Shown here piece by piece: positions 32,878-41,703 of a DNA stretch of 64,000 nucleotides (position 1 is the stretch's first letter; each line of letters begins with the position of its first letter). This DNA comes from Hymenobacter convexus (GTDB lineage Bacteria > Bacteroidota > Bacteroidia > Cytophagales > Hymenobacteraceae). A program made the position numbers and the translations under genes. The stretch covers positions 186,001 to 250,000 of the forward strand of contig NZ_JAUQON010000008.1 of assembly GCF_030580955.1 (NCBI RefSeq). Direction: 5' to 3'. The notes under the pieces are model-generated. The model did not search any database. It worked only from the letters and a program-made list of their open reading frames with translations, and had not been told where the DNA came from.

Positions 32878-34935
32878 TTAGCGCATCACTTCCAGCCAGC
32901 CTTTGTACACAAAACCGGTGGCAGGGCGGCGCAGCAGCACATAATACACGCCGGGGGCGGCGTCGGCGCCCCAGTCATTGCGGTAGTTGGCGGTTTGGAA
33001 AACGGCCCGGCCCCAGCGGTTGTACACCTCCAGCGTCCAGCCCTCGCCCTTCAGGCCCTGCACCGCGAACTGGTCGTTGTGCTTGTCGCCGTTAGCCGTC
33101 ACAATATTAGGTACCTTCAGGCAGGAAGCCACGGCCACCGTGCGGCTAGCGCTTTGCTCGCCGCAAGCGGTAAACACCCGCAGTGTGTAGCGCCCCGAAG
33201 TCTGGGCCAATAGCTGGCGACTGGTCGAGCCATCCGACCATTGATAGCGTAAGGCATTGCCTGTAGGACCTTGCAACAACAACTGGTCGCCTTCGCACAA
33301 GGTGGTATCAGCGCCCAGCGAGAAGACAGGAGGCAAGCCGGCCGCATTGAGGCGCACCGTGCGGCTGGCCGAAACGGTGCAGCCGGAGCCATAGGTGGCC
33401 GTCACGGTATAAGCGCCGGGTTGGGTGACGGGCAATGTCGGGGTGGTGGCGCCGGTCGACCACCGGTAGGCTGTCGCGCCGGTGGCTGTCGCGGTTAGCG
33501 AAGTACTGGTGCCGGCACACACCACGGAGTCTCCGGCGATGGCGAGGCCGGGCGCGGCCACCGCGCGCACCGTGCGACGCAATACCCGCGAGCAACCCGA
33601 GGCGAAATTTACGGTAGCAGTGTAGGTACCGGGGGATAGGTTGATAATAGTTGGGGAGGTAGCGCCATTGCTCCACTGGACGGTGAAGGCCGCTGGAGAA
33701 GCCAGTGTCAATTGGGTGCGTGCTCCACTGCAAAGGACTGAGTCGCCGGTGATTTCAGCCGTAGTAACGATGCCGGGGCCCAAAATGTATTCGCTGCGGT
33801 AAGCGGCGTTTTGCAGCAAAAGCGAACTACCCAATATCGGAAGTTGGCCGGTTGAATTCCAGCCCAGTTCGTTGCTGATGCGTGAGTAGGCGCTCCGGCA
33901 GTTAGGGCCAACCAGGGGATGCAGCCGCAAGGAATAGGCATTGGTAGTAGCCGAGGGGCCTATAGTGAACACGCCCACATAGTTGGCTGTGGCTGCGCCT
34001 GGTGGCAAAATGGACGGCAAGGCATTGATGGTATAGACCTGCACGCCACGGGTTTGGCTAGAAATCCCGCCAACCACAGCCGAATCGCCGGATATTGTTC
34101 CCACGCTCACCCGGCTGCCGGCGGGCCAGGCATTCTGGTACAAACTCGCGCTGGCATCGCCAACAGGTGCCCCCGACAGGTGCCAAGTGCCGCTGATGTT
34201 CAGAAGGTTGGCGTTGGTAGGCACGGCGCCGTTGTCGAGGGCCACGGTGCCGTTGTTTTGGTCCAAGCGATAATAGGCCACAAGAGCCGTGGGGGCCGTG
34301 GCAAATTTGCGGCACATGTTGTCGCGAATTTCGGTTTGGGTGCGGGCCGTGCGCCACACCCGTACCTCGTCGAGGTCGCCGTTGAAATACTGCCCGCTCT
34401 GCACGTCGTAGCAGCCAATGACCATAGCCGTGCTGGTGGTGAGGTCCGATTGCGAAGCCGGGTAGGTGCCGGTGTTTTCCAGCACGCCGTCCACGTAAAT
34501 CTGCCAGGTGCTGAAGTTACACACGCCAGCGAGGTGGTGCCACTTGCCATCGTCGATGCGGGCCCCCGACGCTCCCGACGACATGTACTGGCCCACCCCA
34601 ATCCGTCCATTGAAATAAGCATTACCCCCCAGAATAGCGAGGTGGTAGCCCTTTTCTTCCAGCAGCGAATTGTAATATTTCCCCAAAATCCACTGATAAG
34701 CGTTGCTCGACGTTTTTATCCAGGCCTCCACCGTAACCTGTTGGGTGATGCCCCGGTTACTGGTGCCACAACTAATGTAGCTGTTGTAGCCGTTGAAAGT
34801 GAGTGAGTTGCCAGGGCCAGGCAAGGTTTGCGCCTTGCTGCTTAAAACACTAGCCAAGGCGAGCGTTAACCCGAAAATAAGTTTATAAAAGTACGAGAAA
34901 CGAGAGAGGTGAAGTCGGGTAGAAAGAGTTAGCAT
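32878..34935 (-). CDS. LamG-domain protein exported by the type IX system (type B sorting domain)
   Basis: 685 residues. A signal peptide ends near SKAQ (residue 36). Residues about 40-215 form a LamG/concanavalin-like fold (GNSLTFNGYNSYISC, KWHHLAGVCNFSTWQIYVDG, GDLDEVRVWRTARTQTEI). Three Ig-like repeats with the pattern GDSVxCxGxxTxLT follow, and the last about 85 residues (VTANGDKHNDQF, LEVYNRWGRAVF, GVYYVLLRR) are a gliding-motility type C-terminal sorting domain. It should be secreted through the type IX system and held at the cell surface, where LamG domains often bind sugars. It sits inside the glycan cluster on the same strand. Confidence 0.9.
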   Translation of the reverse strand: MLTLSTRLHLSRFSYFYKLIFGLTLALASVLSSKAQTLPGPGNSLTFNGYNSYISCGTSNRGITQQVTVEAWIKTSSNAYQWILGKYYNSLLEEKGYHLAILGGNAYFNGRIGVGQYMSSGASGARIDDGKWHHLAGVCNFSTWQIYVDGVLENTGTYPASQSDLTTSTAMVIGCYDVQSGQYFNGDLDEVRVWRTARTQTEIRDNMCRKFATAPTALVAYYRLDQNNGTVALDNGAVPTNANLLNISGTWHLSGAPVGDASASLYQNAWPAGSRVSVGTISGDSAVVGGISSQTRGVQVYTINALPSILPPGAATANYVGVFTIGPSATTNAYSLRLHPLVGPNCRSAYSRISNELGWNSTGQLPILGSSLLLQNAAYRSEYILGPGIVTTAEITGDSVLCSGARTQLTLASPAAFTVQWSNGATSPTIINLSPGTYTATVNFASGCSRVLRRTVRAVAAPGLAIAGDSVVCAGTSTSLTATATGATAYRWSTGATTPTLPVTQPGAYTVTATYGSGCTVSASRTVRLNAAGLPPVFSLGADTTLCEGDQLLLQGPTGNALRYQWSDGSTSRQLLAQTSGRYTLRVFTACGEQSASRTVAVASCLKVPNIVTANGDKHNDQFAVQGLKGEGWTLEVYNRWGRAVFQTANYRNDWGADAAPGVYYVLLRRPATGFVYKGWLEVMR

Positions 34936-34978
34936 GCGCAGCTAAATAATAAGCCAGTAATGAAGCAAGTCAGTAAAG

Positions 34979-36268
34979 TTACTTTAGCCAATCGGATATA
35001 AAGTGCAGGGCCAGTGCTTGGCTCTGGCCCTCATACTTGGTACCAAGTGTAGCATTGTAATAAGCAGCCCTTCGGAAAAGGTCAATGGGCTTATGTTTTT
35101 GATATTCAATCAGCAATAACTTGAGCTCGGACAGGCTTCGGGCCGATTCTATTAAGCCTTGCGCCACGTAGCCGTAGTAATCATCAATCGAGGCATTGGT
35201 GCTAAAGCGGTAGTAAATGCTGGCCAGGTTGAGGAGCGTGGCCTCCAAGTGCGTCGAGGTGTCGGCGGCAATCAGCGCGTCGTGTCGTTGTAGAAAGGCA
35301 AATACGTTTTCCTGGCGCGCATCCGACCAGTGCAGCAACGGTAGGGCGCTGCGTAAGGGGCCGAAATCGCGCGGGTCGCTGGGGTGCGGGCGCAGCGTGA
35401 AGGATAATTCGGGCAGTGCCTCCAGCAGGTAAGTGAGGGTGGTGGCCAGCGCGGGGAGCGGGTCGTGCACGTTGCAGGCCAGCCCGACCCGCGCAACCGA
35501 CAACCGTATGTTCTTATGCCCCAGAAAAGCATCGGCCTTGGGCATGCCCACCAGCTCTACGCGGCCCTGCACCGGGCCGCACTGGCGGTATTTGTCCAGC
35601 GCGTCCTGGCCTTCGAGCAGGCTCAGGTCGAAGCCCAGCGGCGGGAAGCTGGTGCTCACGCTGGCGTGCTGAATGTAGGCCGTGGGCACGCCCTCGGCGC
35701 GGCAGGCCAGCAGCAGCGAGCGGGTGTCGTCGTTGTGGTCGTTGGAGAAAACCACCGCGCGCGGCCGGTAGTGGCGCAGGGCCCGGCGGTACACCTCGTA
35801 GTAACCGATGGCGTAGAAAATAAAGTCAAAAAAACGCCATGCCCGCCAGCCCTCCGAGCGCAGCAACCCAACAAAAACCACGGGAAATTGCCAGTAATAC
35901 AGGAGCTTGCGCCGCAGTGACAGCCGGTTGACCTGTCCGGCGTAGCGCCCCACGTTTTTGGCCTGCCCGGCCAGCAGCACGGCATCGGGTCGGGCTTCTT
36001 TGATGAAGCTCAGCGCATCGTAATTGTTGGCGCTCACTACGTAGAGCCACACTTTGCCGTGCAGGTCTTCGCGGTTTTTGATGAGTTGGAAGATGTTGCC
36101 CACCAGCCGCAATCCCGCGTAGCCCAGCACCCGCGCTAGGCGCCGGAGCGGATTGGCGGGCGAGATGCTGGCCATGGCCGCCGCCGGCACCGAGGCATAC
36201 ACGTCGGAAAAGCGCAGCTGCAGAATGTCGCGCAGGCGCGCTAGCAGCGGCAGGGTGCGCGGCGGCAC
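34979..36268 (-). CDS. Putative GT-B-type glycosyltransferase of surface glycan synthesis
   Basis: 429 residues from a GTG at 36268 that overlaps the stop of pseI (TAGTG). An upstream ATG (36343) lies wholly within pseI and adds an unlikely basic segment. Features recall capsule and CDP-glycerol-type transferases of the GT-B fold: AVVFSNDHNDDTRSLLLAC, PTAYIQHASVSTSFPPLGFD, LSFTLRPHPSDPRDF and AADTSTHLEATLLNLASIYY. Given coupling to pseI, it might transfer the nonulosonic acid, but that is inference. It lacks the N-terminal motif of PseG hydrolases. The exact family is not certain. Confidence 0.6.
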   Translation of the reverse strand: MPPRTLPLLARLRDILQLRFSDVYASVPAAAMASISPANPLRRLARVLGYAGLRLVGNIFQLIKNREDLHGKVWLYVVSANNYDALSFIKEARPDAVLLAGQAKNVGRYAGQVNRLSLRRKLLYYWQFPVVFVGLLRSEGWRAWRFFDFIFYAIGYYEVYRRALRHYRPRAVVFSNDHNDDTRSLLLACRAEGVPTAYIQHASVSTSFPPLGFDLSLLEGQDALDKYRQCGPVQGRVELVGMPKADAFLGHKNIRLSVARVGLACNVHDPLPALATTLTYLLEALPELSFTLRPHPSDPRDFGPLRSALPLLHWSDARQENVFAFLQRHDALIAADTSTHLEATLLNLASIYYRFSTNASIDDYYGYVAQGLIESARSLSELKLLLIEYQKHKPIDLFRRAAYYNATLGTKYEGQSQALALHFISDWLK

Positions 36269-37311
36269 TACAGGGCCTCCCACGTGAGCGGCGTGCCGGG
36301 CTTGAGGTCGCGCACGGCCTTGCGGCCCAGTACGGTTTCCCAATGGCGGGGCCAGAGGCCGTCGCCGGGCCGGATGATTTTCAGGTTGTCGGTCGTCAAT
36401 TCCTCACCGGCCGCAATGGGCCTGGCCACGTAGATGCTGCGTTTGTAAAGCCGGCTTTTCTCCTCGCCCGCTTGGATGCAGAGCTGCACCCCGCCCAGTG
36501 CCTGATGGGCGCGCTCGGTTTCTTCCACCAGCAGCTTCAGCTCGTGGGGCTCCAGCGAAAAGGCCGAATCGACGCCGCCCTCGGCGCGACTGGTGGTGAA
36601 GTGCTTCTCGATGACGCAGGCGCCCAGGGCCACGGCGGCCACGCTGGCGCCCACGCCCATGGTGTGGTCGCTCAGGCCAATGGGGCAGCCGAAGGTTTCG
36701 GCCAGCACCGGAATGGTGCGCAGGTTGGTGTTGTCCGGCGAGGCGGGGTAGGTGCTGGTGCATTTCAGCAGCACCAGCTCGCGGCAGCCGGCTTCGCGCA
36801 GCACCCGCACGGCGTCATCAATCTCGGCCAGGGTGGCGGCCCCGGTGCTCACAATCACGGGCTTGCCGGTGGCGGCTACCTTGCGCAGCAGCGGCCAGTG
36901 GGCGTTTTCAAAGGAGGCTATTTTGTAGGCCGGCACGTCCAGCGTTTCCAGAAAATCCACCGCCGTCTCGTCAAACGGCGAGCTGAAAGCCAGCAGGCCG
37001 TGCTGCTGGGCGCGGGCAAACAGCTCGGCGTGCCATTCCCAGGGCGTGTGCGCTTCCTGGTACAGCTTATACAGGTTCTTGCCTTCCCACAGCGATTGTC
37101 CTTCCTCATCGATGGCGAAGCCGGTGTCCATTGTGATGGTATCGGCGGTATAGGTCTGCAGCTTAAGGGCATCCACGCCGGCGGCGGCAGCGGCATCCAC
37201 CAAAGCCAGGGCCCGTTCGAGGCTCTGGTTGTGGTTGCCCGACATTTCGGCGATGATAAACGGCTTGTGCGCGGGGCCAACGGGCCGGCCGCCGATGTTG
37301 ATTTCGGTCAT
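36268..37311 (-). CDS. pseI: Pseudaminic acid synthase (NeuB/PseI family)
   Basis: 347 residues from the ATG at 37311, standard for the family. It condenses a 2,4-diacetamido-hexose with phosphoenolpyruvate to give the nine-carbon sugar. The TIM-barrel starts FIIAEMSGNHNQSLERAL, where EMSGNHN is typical of the PseI subgroup rather than sialic acid synthase; VSTGAATLAEIDDAV, KCTSTYPA and GLSDHTMG are also seen. The C-terminal SAF/antifreeze-like domain (KRSIYVARPIAAGEELT, IRPGDG) is complete. It overlaps the next gene by one base and has a perfect -7 box 27 bp upstream. Confidence 0.93.
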   Translation of the reverse strand: MTEINIGGRPVGPAHKPFIIAEMSGNHNQSLERALALVDAAAAAGVDALKLQTYTADTITMDTGFAIDEEGQSLWEGKNLYKLYQEAHTPWEWHAELFARAQQHGLLAFSSPFDETAVDFLETLDVPAYKIASFENAHWPLLRKVAATGKPVIVSTGAATLAEIDDAVRVLREAGCRELVLLKCTSTYPASPDNTNLRTIPVLAETFGCPIGLSDHTMGVGASVAAVALGACVIEKHFTTSRAEGGVDSAFSLEPHELKLLVEETERAHQALGGVQLCIQAGEEKSRLYKRSIYVARPIAAGEELTTDNLKIIRPGDGLWPRHWETVLGRKAVRDLKPGTPLTWEAL

Positions 37312-37337
37312 GAGACGACAAATGCGAAGTAGAACCA

Positions 37338-37345
37338 CAAAGGTA
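37338..37345 (-). promoter_or_regulatory. -7 box TACCTTTG upstream of pseI
   Basis: Exact TAnnTTTG on the minus strand, 27 bp before the pseI ATG. The expected upstream TTTG is not obvious. Confidence 0.4.
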
Positions 37346-37376
37346 GTTTGGGCAGCGCCCGAAGCCTTGCCCGGCC

Positions 37377-38054
37377 TCAGCTGCCCACCAGTCCGGCCAC
37401 GAAGTCCGCCGTCAGCTCGTCCAGCGAGTGAATGCTCCGGTCGGCTGCGTGGGCCACATCGGCTTCGAGGTGGGCGTAGTTGCCCCGCAGGATACGCACG
37501 GTTTTGAAACCCAGTGGCTTGATGCCCACGAAATCCTTGCGCACGTTGTCGCCCACGTAAATCACCTGACCGGGCGCCACCCGTTCGCGCCGGCAAATCA
37601 ACTCGAACACGTGCGGGTCTGGTTTGGCGCGGTGGCGGCCGTGGCGGTTGGTGAGGTAGGCGTGGCGCACCCGGCCGGCCAACGGCAGGGCGGCCACCTT
37701 GCGGGCCTGCACTTCCTTATGCCCATCGGTCACGATATAGAGCGGGCCGGCGGCGAAGCGCGTCAGGCAACGCTCAGCGTCGGGGTAGAGGCTCAGGGTG
37801 GGCTGGTGTTGGCGGTAGGTGCGCAGGCAGGCGGCCACCAGCGCCTTGCTCCAACGTCCGTGCTGGCGCAGCACGTTGTCAAACACCTGGCCCCGCCCTT
37901 GTTCCGCTTCTTCGGCCATCATGCCAGCCGCTAACGTATCGGCCGCCACGCCCAGTAGCGGGCTTAGGAAATCGGCCACCGTCCGAAAGCCGCTGTGCAC
38001 ATAGCTCAACTCGGGATAAAGGGTGTCGTCGAGGTCGAAAACAAGGACGGGCAT
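37377..38054 (-). CDS. HAD family hydrolase
   Basis: 225 residues from the ATG at 38054. All four haloacid dehalogenase motifs are present: DLDDT (Asp7 nucleophile, Asp9), IVTDGHK, the Lys in KPDPHVFE, and VGDNVRKDF. The cap is helical, so a small-molecule phosphatase is likely. Position in the nonulosonic-acid cluster suggests the 9-phosphate or another sugar phosphate as substrate, but pseudaminic acid synthesis does not need this step, so the substrate is uncertain. Hairpin repeat F lies directly upstream. Confidence 0.85.
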   Translation of the reverse strand: MPVLVFDLDDTLYPELSYVHSGFRTVADFLSPLLGVAADTLAAGMMAEEAEQGRGQVFDNVLRQHGRWSKALVAACLRTYRQHQPTLSLYPDAERCLTRFAAGPLYIVTDGHKEVQARKVAALPLAGRVRHAYLTNRHGRHRAKPDPHVFELICRRERVAPGQVIYVGDNVRKDFVGIKPLGFKTVRILRGNYAHLEADVAHAADRSIHSLDELTADFVAGLVGS

Positions 38055-38087
38055 GTGATTTGACTCGGGATAAATAGCAGAGAAAAC

Positions 38088-38179
38088 GTCATGCAGAGCG
38101 TAGCATCTCGCGTGCACTAGCGACTCAACCGATTGAATTGCGTTGCGCACGCGAGATGCTTCGCGGCGCTTTGCATGAC
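38088..38179. repeat. Hairpin repeat F
   Basis: Arms 38088-38115 and 38147-38179, beginning GTCATGCAGAGCG and ending in GCATGAC on the far side, with a 5-base bulge. Same family as A-C, G and H. Confidence 0.8.
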
Positions 38180-38208
38180 GGGAAAGGCTTTTTATACAAG
38201 TCGCGTCG

Positions 38209-40158
38209 CTACGCCGCTGTCACCACATCCGCCGCCGCGCGCACCTGCCGCAGCGGCCCAGCCGCCGGCCGGAACGGAAATTGGCTCAAATCAGCCCCCG
38301 CCGCTTCCTGCAGAAACCAGAAAAACGAATCGACTCCCGCCGCGATGCCCAATGTAGAGGCGCCGCCGAATCGGCAGTTGCACTCGATAATATGCAATTC
38401 GCCGTCTGGCGTGAGCAGCGCCTGCAACACCAGCGGCCCGTATAGCCCCAGCTTTTCCACGATGGGAACGAGGCGGGCCGCCAGGGCCGGGTCGGGCAGG
38501 GTGGTGGTCACCTGCGACTCGCCCCGCACGATGACGTCGCGGGTGCGGGGCACCAAGCCGAGCACCCGGCCGGCGCGGTCCACATAAGCATCCACACTGA
38601 TTTCCTGGCCCTGAATGAAGGGCTGAAAAACGGGCTCATCCAGGGTTTGGGCGTGGGCGAGGGCAGCGGCTTCGGGCAGATTCAGGCCCAAGCTGAGCGA
38701 GCCGGCGCCGTGCCGCTCCTTCACCACAAAGCCCGTGGTGGCTGGCTGCCTGGCATCCGAGGTTAGCGCATCCAGCCCCAGCGCGGTTGGGATAACCGGT
38801 AAGCCATTGGCCCGGCCAAATACCTCAAACTCCAGCTTGTCGAGGCAGCGCGTCACGGCTTCGGGCGTGCTCACCAGCACGGCAATGCCGGCGTAGGCCA
38901 ATGCGACGCGGTGCCGACTCCAGAAGGCCAGCTCGCCGTCGCGGGTGGGGATGATGTGGCCGATACCTTGGGCCTGGCACTGGCTGATGATGTCGGGCAG
39001 GTGCTGGTCGGTGGTGGCGGGCATCAGCCAGAAATCGTCGGTGAAGTGCCGGGCCAGGCAGGCCGGGTTCATGTCGCCGCCGATAACTTTCACCTCGGGG
39101 TGCAGGCGCTGCGCGGCAGCCCGCACGGCCTGCACCAGCGGTACCTTGGCCGCCACGCTGCTGATGAGGATATGGCCCGGCGCCTTGGCGGCGGGCGCCT
39201 GCTGACGGCCACGCTCGTAGGCAATGATTTCGGGAATGGCCACCTCCAAGGAGGTTGAAGGCAGCCAATCTATCTGGCTGGACCAAAGTGTCATATCGGC
39301 CTGTGATGCTTCGAACGGAATGTCTGACGCCACGTAGTTGGCGCGCATGCCGGGGAAATTTTGCTTGAGTACTTCCACCACGTCGGCTACGCGGCGGGCC
39401 CGGCCGGTGCCCAGGTTGATGATACCCGTGACGGCTTCGGCGGCGGCCAGGCGGAGCAGGCCTTCGGCGGTATCGGCGGCGTAGAGATAGTCGAAAAACG
39501 ACTCGGCGCCATACACCGTGATTTCCTCGCCGGCCAGCAGCATGCGCACCCAGCGTGAGGTGATGTCGCGCCCGTTGCGGCCGTAGCCGCGGTAGATGCG
39601 CGGGATGGCCGTGCTGAACTGCGCGCCACGGAAGGTCTGCAGGAAGCGCAGCTCGATTTCGTGGGCCAGCTTGGCCATGCCCGTTAGATTGCGGGGCAGA
39701 ATGGGGTCGGTTTCGCGCAGGCTGCGGGGCTGGGCCGGCACTTCGGCGAAGTTGTACAGCGCGGGGTCGTAGATGAGGTAGCTGCTGGCAAACACCACGC
39801 GGCGCAGGGAGGGCAGGTCCTTCTGCACCGTCATGAGGTGGTGGCTGAGCTGCACATTGTGCCGGAAGTTCTCCTCCCAGAAGCCGTAGGTTTCGGTAGA
39901 CCGCTCAAAGGTGGCGGCCAGATGAATGAACACCTCGGGCGCAAATACGCCGATTTCCTGCTCGGTGAGGAAGTTCAGGTCGCCCTGTCGGTACTGGAAG
40001 CGGGTCGGGAAATCGGCCGGGCGGGGCTTGAGGTCGCCCACCAATACTTCGACATCATCGGGCAGGGTGGCCAGGCGGCGCACCATTTCCTGGCCAATCA
40101 CGCCAGCGCCGCCGCTGATAAAAATTCGTTTAAGAGGCAGAACCAAAGGCTGTGGCAT
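38209..40158 (-). CDS. Fusion: NAD-dependent epimerase-like domain plus ATP-grasp domain
   Basis: 649 residues. Residues about 10-330 form an extended SDR/epimerase domain (ISGGAGVIGQE nucleotide-binding loop, FASSYLIYD). At the catalytic YxxxK position it reads TGMAK, with Thr159 instead of Tyr and Lys163 kept, so ordinary epimerase chemistry is doubtful. Residues about 340-649 form a carbamoyl-phosphate-synthase-like ATP-grasp domain (VVKERHGAGSLSL, FIQGQEISVDAY, IIECNCRFGGAS with the metal-binding Glu and Asn), which ligates a carboxylate to an amine or thiol. The frame is continuous, so this is a real fusion. It probably modifies a glycan precursor; substrate unknown. It overlaps the GNAT gene by 29 bases. 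Confidence 0.85.
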   Translation of the reverse strand: MPQPLVLPLKRIFISGGAGVIGQEMVRRLATLPDDVEVLVGDLKPRPADFPTRFQYRQGDLNFLTEQEIGVFAPEVFIHLAATFERSTETYGFWEENFRHNVQLSHHLMTVQKDLPSLRRVVFASSYLIYDPALYNFAEVPAQPRSLRETDPILPRNLTGMAKLAHEIELRFLQTFRGAQFSTAIPRIYRGYGRNGRDITSRWVRMLLAGEEITVYGAESFFDYLYAADTAEGLLRLAAAEAVTGIINLGTGRARRVADVVEVLKQNFPGMRANYVASDIPFEASQADMTLWSSQIDWLPSTSLEVAIPEIIAYERGRQQAPAAKAPGHILISSVAAKVPLVQAVRAAAQRLHPEVKVIGGDMNPACLARHFTDDFWLMPATTDQHLPDIISQCQAQGIGHIIPTRDGELAFWSRHRVALAYAGIAVLVSTPEAVTRCLDKLEFEVFGRANGLPVIPTALGLDALTSDARQPATTGFVVKERHGAGSLSLGLNLPEAAALAHAQTLDEPVFQPFIQGQEISVDAYVDRAGRVLGLVPRTRDVIVRGESQVTTTLPDPALAARLVPIVEKLGLYGPLVLQALLTPDGELHIIECNCRFGGASTLGIAAGVDSFFWFLQEAAGADLSQFPFRPAAGPLRQVRAAADVVTAA

Positions 40159-40723
40159 AGTCGGCGGCCAATTGGCCGTGCATCAGTGAGTCGGCAAAAG
40201 TACCCGGCGCGAGCTGGATGTGCTGCCGCAGCCGCCCTTCCAGCCGGAAGCCGCTTTCCTCCAGAATGGCCACGTGCGCCGGCCGGATGTCGTAGGTTTC
40301 AGTAAACAAGCGGTTGAATTTCAGTTCTTCAAACGCCACCTTACCCAGCAGCCGCAGGTGGGCCCGGAAATCTTGGCGGTAAATGACCGCATCCGCAGCC
40401 CGCTCAGGTGCCACCAGAAAAGAAACCTCCGCGCGCAGGTCGGCCCAGGAAATGTGGACGAGGCCGCCGTAAGCCACCAGTTCGCCGCGGTGCAGCAATG
40501 AAAATAGCAGCTGCCCCGGCTGCTCCTGCTCAAACAATGGCATCACTACCCGCTGAAAATAAGCGTCTTGCTGTTCGACGGTGAGCGGCGCGGCCTGGCG
40601 GAGCACTTCGAGCTGGGCATTGCGCCAAGCCTGAATAGGCTCCCGGTCCTCGTAACGGATGGGCACGAGCTGGTAGTCGTGCCAGCGGTAGTCGGCTTGG
40701 GAAAGGGGACGATAGGTGGGCAT
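40130..40723 (-). CDS. GNAT N-acetyltransferase, possible PseH
   Basis: 197 residues of the RimJ/RimL-like GNAT fold: LVPIRYEDREPIQAWRN at the start, AYGGLVHISWADLRAEVSFLV, then KVAFEELKFNRLFTETYDIRPAHVAILEESGF, the usual acetyl-CoA-binding strand and helix. In pseudaminic acid synthesis a GNAT enzyme (PseH) acetylates the 4-amino sugar made by PseC, and this is the only GNAT in the cluster, so it is the natural candidate. The assignment is from context. Its 3' end overlaps the epimerase-ATP-grasp gene, implying coupled translation. Confidence 0.75.
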   Translation of the reverse strand: MPTYRPLSQADYRWHDYQLVPIRYEDREPIQAWRNAQLEVLRQAAPLTVEQQDAYFQRVVMPLFEQEQPGQLLFSLLHRGELVAYGGLVHISWADLRAEVSFLVAPERAADAVIYRQDFRAHLRLLGKVAFEELKFNRLFTETYDIRPAHVAILEESGFRLEGRLRQHIQLAPGTFADSLMHGQLAADYATAFGSAS

Positions 40724-40743
40724 GTTAAAGACTAAAAAACCAA

Positions 40744-40843
40744 AACGTCATGTCGAGCGCAGCCGAGACATCTCGCGTGCAACAGTAAATCAATCGCGAG
40801 GACGACCCTAGTGAGATGTCTCGGCTGCGCTCGACATGACGTT
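40744..40843. repeat. Hairpin repeat G (31-bp perfect inverted repeat)
   Basis: Arms 40744-40774 and 40813-40843, beginning AACGTCATGTCGAGCGCAGC, around a 38-base loop. It lies between the GNAT and methyltransferase genes. Confidence 0.85.
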
Positions 40844-40867
40844 CAGTAAGATTCCGACAACCAATGC

Positions 40868-41614
40868 TTACACCACCAAATAAGAAATCAGCGGATTGAG
40901 CGGGCTGCGGCGCAGGGCGTAGTTGGCCACGCCGAAAACCTCGTCGAATGCCAGCGTCTCGCCCGGAAACTCGGGGCAGTTCAGCTCGTCGAAGGCCACG
41001 ATGGCGCCTTTGGTCAGGCGGGGCCGGATGGCTTCGAGACAAGCCTTTGTAGGAGCGTAAATGTCAAAGTCGAAGTAGGCGAAGGCGATGACGGTTTCGG
41101 GGTGGTCGCGCAGGTAGCGTGGCACGGTTTCGGAGGCGTCGCCGGCCACCAGCTCAAACTTGCGCTTGTGCGGAATAGGGCTGTCCTGCTCGTGCAAGGC
41201 CAGTATCTGGGTGAGGTATTCCTGATAGTTGTCGGTCACGCCATAGTCACCGGCCTTTACTCGGTCGCCGTCCTTTGCATCGACGGACGGAAACCCGCCA
41301 AACGTATCGAAACCAATGATTTTGCGGTTGTAATTGAAGGGCTCGTAGATGCCGCGCAAGGCGTGCATCAGCGCCAGGTTCTGGCCCCAGCGCACCCCAA
41401 ATTCCATGGCCACGCCGTGCACCGGGATGATTTGCTGGTAGAGCTCGGTGAAGAACAGCAGGCGCGAGAGCGTCTGCCTATTCAGGTACAACCCCAGGTT
41501 GTTGGGCAGCTCGGGGTTCGGAATGGGCGACTCGCGCAGGGTTTGGGCGAAGTTTTCGCGGCGCGTCTGCTCCTGCACGGGCGCACCGCTCAGAACATTA
41601 ATCGGGGAGGACAT
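40868..41614 (-). CDS. SAM-dependent methyltransferase, TylF/MycF-like
   Basis: 248 residues from the ATG at 41614; the ATG at 41674 adds a stretch of no family character. VHGVAMEFGVRWGQNLALMH is the SAM-binding loop, followed by KIIGFDTFGGFP, typical of macrocin-O-methyltransferase-like enzymes; IAFAYFDFDIYAPTKACLE carries the metal-binding Asp pair. Probably methylates a sugar hydroxyl of the surface glycan. CATTTTTG, one mismatch to TAnnTTTG, lies 27 bp upstream on the minus strand. Confidence 0.8.
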   Translation of the reverse strand: MSSPINVLSGAPVQEQTRRENFAQTLRESPIPNPELPNNLGLYLNRQTLSRLLFFTELYQQIIPVHGVAMEFGVRWGQNLALMHALRGIYEPFNYNRKIIGFDTFGGFPSVDAKDGDRVKAGDYGVTDNYQEYLTQILALHEQDSPIPHKRKFELVAGDASETVPRYLRDHPETVIAFAYFDFDIYAPTKACLEAIRPRLTKGAIVAFDELNCPEFPGETLAFDEVFGVANYALRRSPLNPLISYLVV

Positions 41615-41703
41615 AGGGCGGAATCGGGGTGAACGGGGTGCAAAAATGCCACGATTATTCGGGCTAACTGCCATCGCGTCTCAACAACTAGCTTAAACAG
41701 GCG

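Noticed and set aside
34979..36268. PseG (UDP-sugar hydrolase) filling the pathway gap
   Set aside because: PseG is also GT-B-like, but its N-terminal Gly-rich/His motif is not visible and the protein looks like a capsule-type transferase.
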